Shown here: positions 12,457-27,077 of the stretch, in pieces
Numbering within the stretch: the stretch's first letter is position 1
How the letters are laid out: every line of letters begins with the position of its first letter
Source of the DNA: Acanthacorydalis orientalis
Taxonomy: Eukaryota > Arthropoda > Insecta > Megaloptera > Corydalidae
Direction of reading: 5' to 3'
Assembly: GCA_034766995.1 (NCBI GenBank)
Contig: CM068321.1
Coordinates: 16,353,526-16,417,525 of the forward strand
DNA: 64,000 bases
Program-made: the position numbers and the translations under genes
The notes under the pieces: generated by a model
What the model was told of the DNA's origin: nothing
The model's input: the letters and a program-made list of their open reading frames with translations, nothing else
Databases searched by the model: none

Positions 12457-13130
12457 TGAATGTGCGTGTACACAAATACTATTGCCTATAATATCGACTC
12501 AATATCAGCCACAATCAGAAGTAATACATACAAGGAATATTCGGCTCGTGGCTCTGTAGTTGTAATCTATGTTGTACTAGTGGGAATATTTGATTTTTTT
12601 ATTTTCTTTAGGGAGTAATGCGTAGGATGATAGTCGTTTCTCTGATGTGTCATATATATTTACAGTATGGAGCTATTATTATTTTAGCAATCTATTTTCG
12701 CACAAACTTTTAATAAAGTTTGACATTACTGTCATTTTCTATTTATTCAGTTTAATTTTTATACACATGAGTATCTTATTTTTTTGTTGTTATTAAGATA
12801 GTATTTCTGTTAAAAAATATTATTAGATAGCTATTTTATTTAACATATATAGATTAATAAAAATATGTATTTTGATTACTTTTCATCGAACAAGTAATAT
12901 AATTTGGTAACGAAAGGATAAAAAAGTTTGTTTTTTATATATCTTCAGTAGTACTTAGCTTTCTATAAACTTCTTTTAGTAGATAATGAATTTTCTAAAA
13001 ATGTTATACTTAAAAAGTTGTCTACTACAATGTTTCATAGAAAACTCTTCACTGTTGTTAAAGATTATATGATCAGAGTAGTTTATTTGATATTTAATAT
13101 TTACGCTTGATGGTGTCTCTTTACATACAA

Positions 13131-13133
<3 letters not shown>

Positions 13134-13178
<45 letters not shown>

Positions 13179-13203
13179 TTATATATGTATATGTGTATGT
13201 ATG
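13134..13203. repeat. (TA)n array with TATG steps
   Basis: About 45 bp of pure TA followed by TATGTATATGTG-type units. Confidence 0.9.
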
Positions 13204-13920
13204 CATATATAAAAGTAATAATTAGTCAAATGAATTCAATTATACATTCTCTTAGTATTTTTTTAATGATTATGAAAGATTAATTATTATTCAAAATGTG
13301 TTTACATAAAATATGCTTACATTATATTTATATGTTTACATTTTTTATTGTAAGAAAATTTTATTTTTTGTTTTTTCACATATATATATATATATATAAT
13401 TCTTATTGTCATAAAATCTAGCTTACATATTAATCGATTTTAATCAGATTGATTTCATAGTTGATTCATTTCATTCATGGTCTCTTCGCCAAACTCTTTT
13501 TATTTAAATTCATGATTATCGTCTTTGTAACTAATAATAGTTTCCATATAATTGTATTGTCTGTTGTTGCTTTTATGGTGCGTGTAAACTAAATACTAGG
13601 GACTAAACGAAGTATGTAGTGAACATTAGATGCCAATTATAACTTATATGGACTAATTCTGTAGAATAGAATGAAGGTATGTCGAGATTATTACAAGTTT
13701 TAGTACGAATTATATAGTCTGTTTCAAAATTAAAACTCACTATTCAAGTAATATAGTAATTTTTATACTTTCTTAAGATTATAGAAATTTTGTGTAGTTT
13801 GAGATATATTTAATTAATTATGATATTTATTTTTAAATATTTTCAAATGCCTTATTAAAACGTTTTATTAATATTTTAAACAAAACACACAGGTAATGAT
13901 TAATATTTTCGTTATTAATT

Positions 13921-13921
13921 T

Positions 13922-14004
<83 letters not shown>

Positions 14005-14006
14005 TA
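13921..14006. repeat. Compound (TA)n-(GATA)n array
   Basis: A TA run of about 50 bp continues into roughly seven GATA tetranucleotides, the only tetranucleotide array in the window. Confidence 0.92.
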
Positions 14007-14328
14007 ACAACTAACAAAATATTATTTCAAAATAATTTTCTCATGAAATCATTTCAAACAAAAACTCATTATAAATATTGGCATGTTGTTTACTAACTCC
14101 AGATGAAACCATAAACTCAATATTAAAAAAATTGAAATCAGGTTTCATTCATAGTTGTTAAAAACACGACTTTTTATCGATAAAGTATAATTTTTCTGCG
14201 AACCACATCGTGTTCGTAAAATATTTCCGCATTTACACTCGATTTGATAATACGTCAACATTCGTACAATCCAACTGAAATTCAATTTGTCGTTATCATT
14301 TTTCTCCACCATTGAATTGTACCTCGTC

Positions 14329-14381
<53 letters not shown>

Positions 14382-14535
14382 TGACAAGTCTTCAATTCAT
14401 ATGATACTTTGTCGATATTATGTTTATTACAGAGTCGCTGACACGTATTCAAAAATGATTTGATTCTAGTTTTATAATAGAATTTATGAAATAACATGTT
14501 TTAAAAATATAATTAATTGTATCACATTATTTTGT

Positions 14536-14592
<57 letters not shown>

Positions 14593-15118
14593 GTATATAA
14601 ATATATATATATATGTGTGTATATGTGTGTGTGTGTATGTGCGGTTTTCTCTATAAGAGCTGTGTAGTGAAAATACCAGTAATAAACTAATACCTGAGTA
14701 ACTGAGTAGTTACTCGTATTGTTTTGTTGAAAGAGGATCACATAGAATAGTCATTACTTCAAATGAAACTAATCTTCTTTTAGCTAATAGAACATAAATA
14801 TTTTATACCAGATTCTTATAAATATGTAGACAATTTTATACATCGTAATTTATAGCATAACACTTGCTGTATATTTAACAGTCCAGATAGTTACAGTAGG
14901 TTAATTAAGAACCAGATAAAGTAATTTTATGACGTTCTATGCTGCTAACTTCACTTTTAGATAAACGCTTAATAAACACAATTGATTTATATATATATAT
15001 ATATATATAAATGCAATAAATGACTTTTTTTGTGATTTAAAAGCAAATTTATATAATTATAAATATATAATGATAAAAAAAACTAAATAAATGACTTTAT
15101 TTTTCAAATACTAAAATT

Positions 15119-15119
<1 letters not shown>

Positions 15120-15169
<50 letters not shown>

Positions 15170-15177
15170 CACATATG

Positions 15178-15212
<35 letters not shown>
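15120..15212. repeat. (TA)n array with central CATA/TGTA block
   Basis: Two TA runs flank a centre containing CATATACACATATG, giving local mirror symmetry. Confidence 0.88.
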
Positions 15213-15214
<2 letters not shown>

Positions 15215-15675
15215 TTTGTATTTTATCAATAAATAATATTAATATACAGTAAAGTAATATAAAATTAGGCAAAGACAGATGAAAAAGCAAATAAGTGTTA
15301 TGTGTACATTCGTGCTTGTGACTATATTTTATTTTCATTTTTAGATATTCATGAAAATATTAATGTTTAAATGTACCTTTGAATAAAGTATTTCTCGAAA
15401 GAGTGTTAAATTTCAATGTAGTTAAATTTCTCATATAAAATGCGTACCAGTAGAAAATTTTAACATAATTTTTCGCATTTCGTATTCGCAGACAATGTAA
15501 ATAATAATTCAAACATAGACAGAAATCAAACATGCTAACATAAGAGAAGTGCTTACATTGCGAACTTGAAAATTTCAATTCACTCTCATCTTGAATAATA
15601 CCATGTAAATATGTAATTCATACTTTTACAACAGTATTAATATTTAATTCTACGAGTCGAAGTGAGTAAACATTG

Positions 15676-15767
<92 letters not shown>

Positions 15768-15770
15768 ATT
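15676..15770. repeat. (CA)n-(TA)n-(TG)n palindromic array
   Basis: A block of CA units, about 65 bp of TA broken by one AATA step, then a block of TG units. The outer blocks are reverse complements, so a single strand can fold back on itself. Confidence 0.9.
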
Positions 15771-16147
15771 TCTGGGATATTAATTGTTTTTCTCTTACCT
15801 TTAGAAATTATTGCTCGTTTTAACCAAAAATGAATATGTACATGATAATTTCTTATTTTTGCTTAAATCGTCTTAATTATTCGTTACATTTATTCTCCTA
15901 AATATGTTTAGTATTTTTGTAATTTTCAGTAGTGATATAATTTTAGTCTGCACGTTTTTTTTTATTAATTCTATACTGATTATTGATGATTGACTGATAA
16001 ATTATATTTTAATTATTATCTAAAAACAGCAATTTTATGTTCATCTGCTCACTATTTTTATCTTATATATATATATATATATATATATAAATTAGAATTG
16101 ATATAAAAATAATCTCTTATTTAACAACAAATTACTTGATACAACAA

Positions 16148-16213
<66 letters not shown>

Positions 16214-16368
16214 CCATATGCATATAGAAAAGAGAGAGAGAGAGCATCTGATCAATTTTAGTATTATCTAGTACAGCTTGTTTTTATATTAATGATTTAA
16301 ATACATGGGTAAGAGAAAATATCCAATAGAAAAATATATTTATTTAATACCAAAATATATCTGATAAT

Positions 16369-16422
<54 letters not shown>

Positions 16423-16620
16423 TGATAATTGTATATAATAACTACTTACATTATTAAATTTTAGCATATTCTATCGTTTAGAATATTCTATCGATAGGAA
16501 GTACCGAAAATTACCAGTAAATATATCATTAATTCTTGAAAGTTTACTGTAGAAAATATACTATAATGTAATGATATATGCATGGTATACTTCCAGTGGT
16601 TATGTTTTTCGATGATAGTT

Positions 16621-16690
16621 CACGGTAGGTTAAAATAGGTCAGGATATGTTAGTAGGTTGTAATAGATCAGGCCAGGTCACGTTAGTTTA
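16621..16690 (+). repeat. Degenerate TTAGG-like / AGGTCA-rich patch
   Basis: Within 70 bp there are repeated GGTTA, AGGTCA and GTTAG words spaced roughly 5-15 bp apart. Two AGGTCA half-sites lie at 16637-16642 and 16675-16680, and AGATCA at 16665-16670 makes a direct repeat with a 4-bp spacer. This may be an old interstitial stretch of the insect telomere unit TTAGG and its variants, or a cluster of nuclear-receptor half-sites. The sequence alone does not decide. Confidence 0.4.
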
Positions 16691-18860
16691 GATTTTACTT
16701 ATAATTCTTTATATTACCCATCAGTTATTAAAATTACATACCATGCTACTAAAACGGTTATTATAGAATTTTAGCTTTTGTAGTTTTTTTTTTCAAATTG
16801 CATATTGTACATATCGTAGTCTTTTTATTTTAAATTACCCAACATCCACTATACGAGTATATTATAAATATAAATGTTCGTAAATGATTTAAAATTTCCG
16901 TAGAGGATATTTATTTAATATCGTATTCAGCTACAAAAAAAAAGAGTTAACGTTCTAGAATCATAATATGATTCTACTTTTATTAGCATTATTTTCAACA
17001 AGTTCAGCAAATTCAGTTTTATAGTTAAATTCAAATAATAAGGGGAAAGATTTTACGATTGTGAAATAAGCGAATTGTCAGTGGATTTTTCGTTTACCAA
17101 ATAATAATATCAATTCTTTATATTTAGTGACTTTTCGTTATAAACAGTTTCAATTTCTATATAAATTGTATTAAATATAGGTCATTAAAAAATGTACATT
17201 GAAATAGATTACTATGAAGCACATTAAGTAAAAAAGTGTAATAAAAGATAATAGCACTTAATTAATTGGCATTAAATTATAAATATTAGTTGCAATTAAC
17301 GAAACATATAACATACAATGATTTCCAAATCCTTGTATGTTAGAATATTTTTACAAGAGATAGAAGAAATAACAGATATTTTAATCTACTGGACATTCTA
17401 ATAGTATTTATTACATTAAAAAAATATTTTAGTATTTAAAATATTTATCAAAAATACACTATAAAATATATTATATAAATATAAAAATCTTTGCTGTGTA
17501 TTATGTTTATATCAAATGTAATACAATGATATTTAAATTTAAAATATGAAATGCTTAATAACATTTAAATAAATACTTAAATTATTTTTTAAATATTTAA
17601 GTCACAGAAAGTATCTGCAATATTGATTTATAATTATGCATTTTTTTATCATTAATTCTATTATAGGCAAAAATAAAAGTAATAACTATTTGATAGTATA
17701 TGAAAAATTTATATGGTATTCATAAAGAGTAAAATTATTATGTGTTGTTAATAATAAATAATTTTATTTTATAAACGTGATTCAAAATTAATACAATAAC
17801 AATTATATGAAAACATACATATTATTACAGGCCATCAATTGGAATTACGATTCATATTATACATAAGAGGTGAAATCAAAATATATCAACATATTAGCAT
17901 AACAGTTTACAGCTCAGGATTACACCTGATTCCTTTGATCTCAGTTGATTGCCTCGAGAATAGTGGTAATTAGCACTTTAGTTTATAATGACAATGTACT
18001 GTATACATCACAACGGAACATATGTAATAGTTCAATAAATTACTATTACATTATATAGTTTATAAGAAATAAATTTGTTTAAATAGTAAATAACACTGAG
18101 AAAGCAATTATTTGATTTCATATTTTATCAAAAATACTTCATATTTTATCAAATATTTTAAAATTTGTAATACAGAACTTAGAAATAAAATTAATTCCTT
18201 TTACTTTCCAAATAGAATTTTCTTTTTTTAATAAAAAAAAACTGTCTATATTATAACCAGAATTTAATTACAATTAAATAGTCTACTAAGATATTATATT
18301 TGTTTAAAAATGTCATTGCTATAGTAAAACTCTATGTAGATTTTTATTATTGAGTTGCTTTACTCCTATTTATACAGTTTTTGTACATTTCATTATTATA
18401 GTTTCTTGTAAGAAACATTTCTTTATTTACATGAGTTGTTAATTATATTTGCAGCAAGAAAATTTTATTGTATAAAAGGAAACATAGTGCGAAAATGCAG
18501 ATGCAGATTTAGATTCAAATGTTTAACAGATTAAATGTGCAGAGCTAGATCAAAGAAATTATTTCAATATAGTATTATTGTTAAGTAGACAAAGAAGATT
18601 TCGATAAAAAAATCTGTTGTGTTATATGCTCATGTGCGTAGATTTTTAATTGATCTATTAGCTATCTGAATTTAAATCTGAATCATAATTTTATATTTCT
18701 ATTGTTAAACATCTTCTAAATTAGGATTTGAAACATAATATTAATGCAATTTAATGAAGTGTTAGAAATTTAGTACTATCAGATCTCTTATTTAAATTTT
18801 TATGTTATCTGATTCAAATATCAACTGACTTTGTAACAAATGTTCTTTTAAGAAATATTT

Positions 18861-18900
<40 letters not shown>

Positions 18901-19407
18901 GCATATATATATACATATACAAATATACCTAACCCTAGATTTACACGGTAGATTGGTTCCTCAAAAGTAATATGTAAATCAAAATCGTATATTTCGAGTC
19001 CACATTTCATATTAAAAATAAGAGATGGATTTTACAAATCCGCAATGAAATAATATTATTTATTTTTAATAAAACTGGAGAATATTTTTTTACACATTAA
19101 TTCATTAAACATTAGAAACATATAAAAAAGTATTCATTCTGTATTATCTGTACCTGTTAATTTTCTCTATACTTCTCTTCTATTCACATGTTCATTTCTC
19201 AAATTCATTTTCCAAAGGCATGGAGGTAAATGTTCTAACAAAATCCGTTTTCAAAGATTGTTCAAACCTTTACCAAACTTCTTATAAGGTTTCTGATATT
19301 GAGTTAAACAATTACACAAGTCCTTTCCAAATTTTGAATTTCTTTCCATGTTTGGATCATTTTCAATGAAGAAACCTTCCAATTCTTTAGCCAGTGCAAT
19401 CTCTTTA

Positions 19408-19472
<65 letters not shown>

Positions 19473-19795
19473 TTTGCAGTAAGTGTTGGAACTGGTTCAT
19501 CGAATCACTCTCAGATTCACTGGATATTGAATTAATAACCATTTCTACAAATAACACTCACTTTTTTCAGTGGTGTATGTGCTTATTATTTTGCACAGCA
19601 CTGTAAATGAAGAGTTTTTTTAAATTCGCGCAAAAGTATTTTAAAATATTTTTTTGCAATTCTGACCGTTAAACTGAATTAGTGTCGTTATATGGAAGTT
19701 TCCCACATTTCATCAAATGTTTTAAACCGAAACCATGCAATTCGAGTATAATGTAAATCGAGGGTTAGGTGTATATATATATATGTATATATATG

Positions 19796-19830
<35 letters not shown>

Positions 19831-20759
19831 TTCATATTCGTTTGCATTCTTTCTCGTTTAATTTATATGGAAATTAAAGTTACTCAATATTCACTTAAAA
19901 ATTATAATATTTTAAGTTTGTCTTTCAACTAGACGTATTACCTTAAATAAAACTAATAACAAAAGAGTAATGATAAATAATATCAAGTATTTGTGCCAAA
20001 AAATAAAAAATAATCGTTATTATAATGGATAATGTCGTAAATATTTATTATGATATTCATTTGAACAATAATAAATACGTATTTAACATTTTAAATATAG
20101 TGATCTTCACATAAATTATATCTAAAATTTTATATGAAATCATTAAGTTTAGATAATTTAACTGATTTTGTGTAGATAATAAGAGATTCAATAGTAGAAG
20201 TTTATTTAAATTATGTATCATTTTTTTATATTAATTCTATAAGTTACATACGGGTTCATTTTTTCTATGATCGGTTTTTACATTCTTCATCCTCAAGTAG
20301 ATTTTGAACTTATTATTAAATATGATTCTATAGAAATCCTACTTCAGAATTATTTCAAGATATTCCATCATACGTCTTCCATTTATAATGAATACCGTCT
20401 AGTTTTAATTTACCTTCATCTATAATATTATTTTTGCATAAAATACTTCAGAAATAGATTGAAAATCATAATTGCCTAATTTTGTACAAATCAAACAGTT
20501 AACTTTTGCATAATATTGATAAACGAAAAGTATTGTCACAGTAAATATTTTTTATACAATATATTGTACTTAAAAATTTATAGTTTAATTTTTAAAATGT
20601 TTTAGAGTACATAGAATTATTGGAATTGTTTTTTTATGGGCGTATATTTTACAGTTTTACAGAAGTATTTGGTTTGTATAAAGTGAAAAGATAAACGAAA
20701 ATCTTAGTGTGATACACAAATGCCATTAGATCTGCATGTTTAAACTCATTGGTATCATT
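16691..20759. other. AT-rich desert
   Basis: Nothing gene-like is recognised. TA arrays lie at about 18862-18926, 19411-19470 and 19770-19832. The predicted frames over them are repeat translations. Confidence 0.65.
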
Positions 20760-21120
20760 AATATAAATAACGGGAATAAAATGCGTGCTGAAAGACTCAG
20801 TATACATTTAATTTAGCAACTGCTTATCCATTCTAGCCGGTAAACATTGAACACGAACTTTCTCAATCGTCGGTCTTATTTTAAACGCTCGAATGTTCGA
20901 AATTGCTAGCGAAGGGTCAAAGAATTAGGTTCAAAGTGAACATCGGACTGATGCTTCCGAGACCAGTGTTTGCGAATGCCGTAGGCAATTAGTGAGTTCA
21001 CGCCTCGCACGTCTCCATCTTCTGCACGTACCTACTTAACCGCGCCGCCAGATCTTCTGTATTCTGTTATGTAATGCAACATGCGTCATTTCTTCGCGAT
21101 TCTATATTGATTAATTGAAT
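20760..21120. other. CpG-rich unique block, unassigned
   Basis: A block of about 300 bp of normal base composition with many CpG steps, flanked on both sides by A/T-rich DNA. There is no long open frame and no splice structure I can defend. Candidate enhancer or 5' exon, by composition only. Confidence 0.35.
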
Positions 21121-21978
21121 TATTCAGCAAGAAAAATAAACGTGATTATTATTAAAAAATATAGAATTATCTACTTAAAATGTACGTTTTATCAAATGAT
21201 CAATATTTGTTATAAAGTTGATTTTACAAGAAAATTTAAAATATTTATCATACATTTAAGAAATTTCTTAAAATGTACATTGTAACAATATTAAATGAAA
21301 CGAGATGATTTATTTACAGAGTAAAGTTTTATAAGTACATTTTCATATGCCCTTAAATCACGAATGATCTTAAATATTGAAGTATAATGGATATTTTATT
21401 AAAAATATATACACTTAAAGCAAAATTGTGGAATAATGCATAACTTTATAGAACATAAACTTCAGTTGCAACATCTTGAAATAAGTTTTATTCAATTCCA
21501 TAAACGTTAACGAATATATTTCTCACATAGTTGTAATAGAATGACTTGTAAAATGAGCTAGTATCCAATATGTTACGACTTAGAACATACTATTTTATAA
21601 CAAATAGTATGATTTATTTTATAAAAACTGATGTATTTTTCTTGTTTCTGAATGTATACATTAACATATTGATTCATAATTATCTTAATTTATATTGCCA
21701 CTTTCTTATTTTTTAATTTATTACTTTATTCTAGTTTATGTGATGATGATGTGCTTCTTTCCTGATTTTTCATAGCATTTAATTCTTGACTAAATTTAAC
21801 AGTCTGTAGTCTATCATTATTTTATATGAACACAGTATAAAAACCTTTTCTTTCCATTTATTTTATTACATCACCTTTTCGCCTATTTTTATTGAATTTC
21901 TAGTGTTTTCTCTTCCAACTGAACTTACTTTTAGCATTTACACCTAGACACTTAGAATACTTTTAGAAATAAGATTTA

Positions 21979-22012
<34 letters not shown>

Positions 22013-23511
22013 CTAGATTTTTTTTACAAATACAACATATATAATAAGATACTATAAGTTTAAAAGTGGTTAGATCTTCTTTTGATAATTTGTTTATTCC
22101 ATAGGATGGAATTTAAGAAATTAATTATATATAATATTTGTTATTAAGTATTTTTCAAGGGAGTACTAATCAAAACATGCTAAAATATAACAATTATTAT
22201 TAAAAAACATTGTACATTAATTAGTAAATTATATAATATACTTTTAATGTACAACTTCACTGGAAATTTTTTCTATTTCAATTTTACAAAAAGTTCAAAA
22301 AACTAAATATAATTTTAAGTGAATACATACGAATTTATTATCAAAGAATAATTATTTTCTCTAGTAGAAATCTTTGTAAATATACTTAAACACAGAACAA
22401 CTGAAATTTGAAATATTAGTTTCGAATGGATTACATTCCTGTTCAAAGTTTACTATTATTTATCACTAAATGGCATTTAAACACTGTTACATTAATCACT
22501 GTAAGTTAAGACATTGTTATAAGTTATTGCAGTTTTATTTGTTAAAATTATTATTAAACATGTACATACAGTTATATGATCCATTAATTTATTATTCTTT
22601 TTAAGTCTATACATTAAATTTTTTTTGAATATAATCAAACTTAGTTCACTTATTTATTAAATTAAGCTTTATTTTGTAGTCTTGAGTTTAATATTGGCAT
22701 TTACTTAGAATGTAAATTTTATATTATAGTTATTTAAACTATTTTTTAAAAATAATAAAATATAAAATTTTATTTTTCAAGTCAGTACATTTTTCAGTAT
22801 TGTATTTTCTAAAAATTAAGACGAACTAAACTAAAAATATGCCTGGTAACATTGAAAAATTGCATCTCCACTCTTTGTAGAGAAAATTAATGCTATTGCA
22901 TTACATGGGTCTCGGGTATATAGTCCATGATCTGACAATGTGCTTTATTACATTGACCACATCAAGTAGACCCCTGGCTTTAATAGTTTTATCCCCATTG
23001 TTTTCAAGAAAATTGTCCCAAAACTTATCATTTTCATATTATTGAATATTGAATGAAAAAAGGTTCAGAAGAAAGCTTTTAAGGATAAACTTTATTATAA
23101 CTTATTTTATAGAGAATTTTTTTTATTATATATTATTTTTATAGTCGTTTCTTTTTTATTTTCTTTATATTTAATGTTTGAAAAGCATGCTGCAAAATAA
23201 TACTTTATTTTTAAATTGTATTATAAAATAATCATTTATTTTTAAAACAAATTCTTTTAAGAAAATTTATATAAATTATTAATACAATATTTTTTTTGTT
23301 AGGCATATTAATTTTCACTAGCAAATTTATTTTCAAAATAATTTTTTAACAGTTTATATGATCCCTAGTGATGTGTTCTTTTTTTATTAATTGAAATTAA
23401 GTTTGAGTTTAAAGAAGAAGGGCAATACAAGTTTAAAAATTGATAAGAAGAAAAAACTCAGTAGTAAAAATTTATATTATATATTTTTAATATATTTATA
23501 TATATATATAT

Positions 23512-23554
<43 letters not shown>

Positions 23555-24894
23555 GTAAAAATCCACTAATTTCCTATCAGTTCGTATATTTTCAGATTTA
23601 AATAAAAAAAAACTACTTTATTTTAATAACTGATATTATATCATTAATTTAAATTCTTAATACTAAAATCTATTCGATTTCTTGTTCAAAATTTAATAAA
23701 ATTGAGTTCAAGGCTATTTTTTTGTACTATAATTAAAATGTAATATTATTATTGCACAGAAATTTATATGTTTATTGAAGTATTATGTACACTATAAAGT
23801 GTATACATTTAGTCATAAGTTGATACCTTAAACTAATTTTCAAAATGATATGTTAGTCAATTTTTTAATTATTATTTACTAAACTCTAAAACATTGATCA
23901 ATCCATAGAATAGTATGTTTGAAAACTTGACCATTTGTTAGAATTAAAAATAGAAAATATATATACAAAAATTCAAACTCGATTCATTTTAAAATTCTAT
24001 ATAAAATTTACTATCTTTACAAATGTTTCGATTTGATCTAAATTATATAAATAATAAAGTTCATTTCTTTATAAAATTATCTAAAAGTAAGTGAGTAAAA
24101 GGATAAATGTATCACTTTAACGTTTCTATTATGTACAATATATCAAACTGTATATTATTACGTATATGTAGTTTACACAAGATAAATACTTCAATAGAAC
24201 TGTTTTTTGAATCAGTAATAGATTTACGGTGGGCTGAAACAGACGTTTGTGTTATTTTATATACTTTGTATTTGAATCATATTTAATTTTACTTGTACTG
24301 AACAATATATTTTCAATATTATATCAGACTAAAATATGTATTTTGGATCACTAGCAAGTATAAAACACTACTTTTACAAAATGTTTTAAAACCATTTACA
24401 TTCAAAATTGATAATTTATTAAATGCAATATCACAGTGATTACGACAACTTATATTAATTAATATCATTAATTCCAAGAATCCTATACCTCTACAATATT
24501 TTAAAATTAGATGCCATATTTTTAAACATAATACATATTTTAAGGCCTGATAAATATTTCTTAATTTTTATTTAATTACACAGAACATTTACATGGAAAT
24601 TGAATTGTTTTTTTATATGTATATTAATTTCTAATAGAGATATTTTTGTGCACAGTTATGTTTTAATTAGTGAAAAATATAAATATTATTACCGTAATAG
24701 TGTAAATGATTATTTTTCGATGATAGCAAGTTAAATATAAAAATAATTTAGAATTAAAATATATTTGTTTAAAATTACGAATTTTATTTACTTTTCAGTA
24801 TTAAATTCTAAACAGATTTCAGTTTATTCGACGAAAGATTATAAAAATACAAAAAAATCTATATAGTATGGATTCTTTTATAGTATGTGTATGC
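21121..24894. other. AT-rich desert
   Basis: No gene recognised. TA arrays are at about 21981-22013 and 23496-23556. A slightly more complex patch at about 22840-22995 has a stop-interrupted minus-strand frame of unknown kind. Confidence 0.6.
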
Positions 24895-25228
24895 ACACAC
24901 ATACATACATATATACATATATACATATATACATATATACATATATACATATATACATATATACATATATACATATATACATATATACATATATACATAT
25001 ATACATATATACATATATACATATATACATATATACATATATACATATATACATATATACATATATACATATATACATATATACATATATACATATATAC
25101 ATATATACATATATACATATATACATATATACATATATACATATATACATATATACATATATACATATATACATATATACATATATACATATATACATAT
25201 ATATATATATTTATATAAATATATATAG
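24895..25228. repeat. 8-bp minisatellite, unit ACATATAT
   Basis: From about 24901 to 25200 the unit ACATATAT repeats roughly 37 times with no substitution that I can see, ending in a pure TA run. Because 8 is not a multiple of 3 and the unit lacks stops in every register, several frames on both strands stay open, giving period-8 peptides (IHIYIYTY on plus, YVYMYICI on minus). These are not genes. Confidence 0.97.
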
Positions 25229-26999
25229 TTCGATAAAATGATTTTTTTTTTATAAAAATATCTAAAGAATACAATTTAATGAAATGTAAATAAAATAATG
25301 TTAATTATTTGTAAAATTATAAATATGGTAATATATTAGCATTAAATTTTATTCAACAGTGTAGAGATACGAGATACTCGTATGTACTTCGTTTCGATCT
25401 AGAATTATTAAACACATCATTTATAAAAGATTATATCTAAAATAGTTTTAAATTTTATACGATGTATATTTCTATTAGTGTGAGGCTTCTTTAAACCCCA
25501 AATAAGCAAACAAAAATCTATTGAATTGTATATAGTTTTGTAATGCGTTAGATATCCTAATGTAATACTGCCAATGCAGTGGCTCTATAGTTCTGATTAA
25601 CATTACATATCCGATAGGCTGTAATACAGGTTTGGTTAGTTAGTGTATGTACTTCAAATATATTTTACTATTGTAGTGAATAGCATTGAAATTTTGTGGT
25701 TTAAAAATACATATTCGCTTTAAATGCATATCTGTTATATTTATTGTAATTATTTTTTAGAAGTTATATTTAAAATAAAAACATTTTTCTATACACATAC
25801 ATTTAAATATGAATGATGTCAGAATGCAAATTAAATATTTTCTTGTATATTATTTTAGACTTACAGTAATTGTGTAACATTTATATCAAACATTTTATAG
25901 AGTAGTATAAAGTGTATTTTTTCAAATTTGAAATCAATTTAACAACCATGATGTTCTTTTATATTTGTTCAGAAAAAATAGAGGATGGAAATAGTAATTA
26001 AATTAGGTCATTTTTTCAGTGTTAAAAAAGTGTAGTGTAAATATCTTTATATTCATTCAAACCATTTCCAAAATTGCTACATATATACAGTTTAATATGT
26101 AAGTATATTTTTCTTCCTTCTATCTATTATATATATGTATAACACACTTGTATGTGTATATATATATATATATGTATGTATATGTGTATATATATACATG
26201 TGTGTATATATAAATATATATATATATGTATATGTATATATGTGTGTGTGTCTATCTGCATGTTTGATGAGATTTAAAGGGCTCCATACATTTTTAAACG
26301 AAGTGTTCTGTTTTCCATACACTTACGACATCAGTACGTATTCATCTGTGCATATTTACGTTGTACAATTTGTAATTCGATTGATAATTTAGCAACGTAT
26401 TTATTTTTATCGATAAAACATGTCATTTGATGTGATCTAATAATTTTGTTGTCATTCGGTTTTATAAAACATAAGTAAAGTCATTCGTGTTTACTCATAA
26501 GTAAACATAAGAAAAGTCAAATTCATATTGATTGTGTTTTAGTATTTCTGATAGATTTCCATTCCTATTCACCGGTACGGTTTAAAACCCTACGGATATT
26601 ATCATCGCTAAAATGTGAAATGTATGCAACTTAAGAGTAAAGTAATGTAGTATGCCTCTATGTATAAATAATGCATATGTATGCACATATTTGTTTTGCA
26701 GCCATTTGTACGTGCAAGTTGTTTATACATGTGAGTGCGTGTGAATTCATCCGCATGCATATTACATAACATACATACATATATATATATATATACATAT
26801 ATATATACATACATATATATATATATGTATATATATGTATATATATTCGTGTTTACGTGTATAGTGTTCTTTCGTTTTTGTATTATATAACATAGCTCAT
26901 TTTTATTAAGCAATTATACATATATCTTTATATATATATAGAAAGAGAGAGAGAGAAAGATATATGTATAAAATCAAAATTATCCACAAAAAATCGATG
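25229..26999. other. AT-rich stretch with TA/TG arrays
   Basis: Compound TA/TG/CA arrays lie at about 26148-26252 and 26770-26848, and a GA run at 26941-26957. No gene is recognised. A short nested hairpin is possible at 25551-25612. Confidence 0.6.
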
Positions 27000-27077
27000 A
27001 GACTGACTTATTAATGATGTCGAGGTTTCTATGGTACCCATAATAGTTTTATCAATGCTCATAATGTTATTTTCTGC

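Larger units (their letters stand above)
12560..16600. other. AT-rich desert dense in microsatellites
   Basis: No gene is recognised. Besides the arrays listed separately, TA runs lie at about 13379-13397, 14331-14382, 14539-14640, 14985-15010, 16062-16090, 16150-16215 and 16371-16420, with (GA)n at 16231-16244. A 12-bp palindrome TAGAATATTCTA at about 16477-16488 has the heat-shock-element arrangement, but it is isolated. Confidence 0.65.

Noticed and set aside
16475..16490. Heat-shock-element-like TAGAATATTCTA
   Set aside because: A single AT-rich palindrome is expected often in this composition, and no promoter is nearby.
24819..25274. Six overlapping frames of 106-151 codons on both strands
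   Set aside because: They are translations of the 8-bp minisatellite, with period-8 Y/I/M/T/H peptides and no unique sequence.
25551..25612. Possible nested hairpin GATAT...ATATC with inner ACTGC/GCAGT
   Set aside because: The outer stem needs several bulges and is mostly A/T; too weak to list as a precursor.
26608..26913. 101-codon frame on the minus strand
   Set aside because: Its middle third is TA/TG repeat translation and the remainder matches nothing known.
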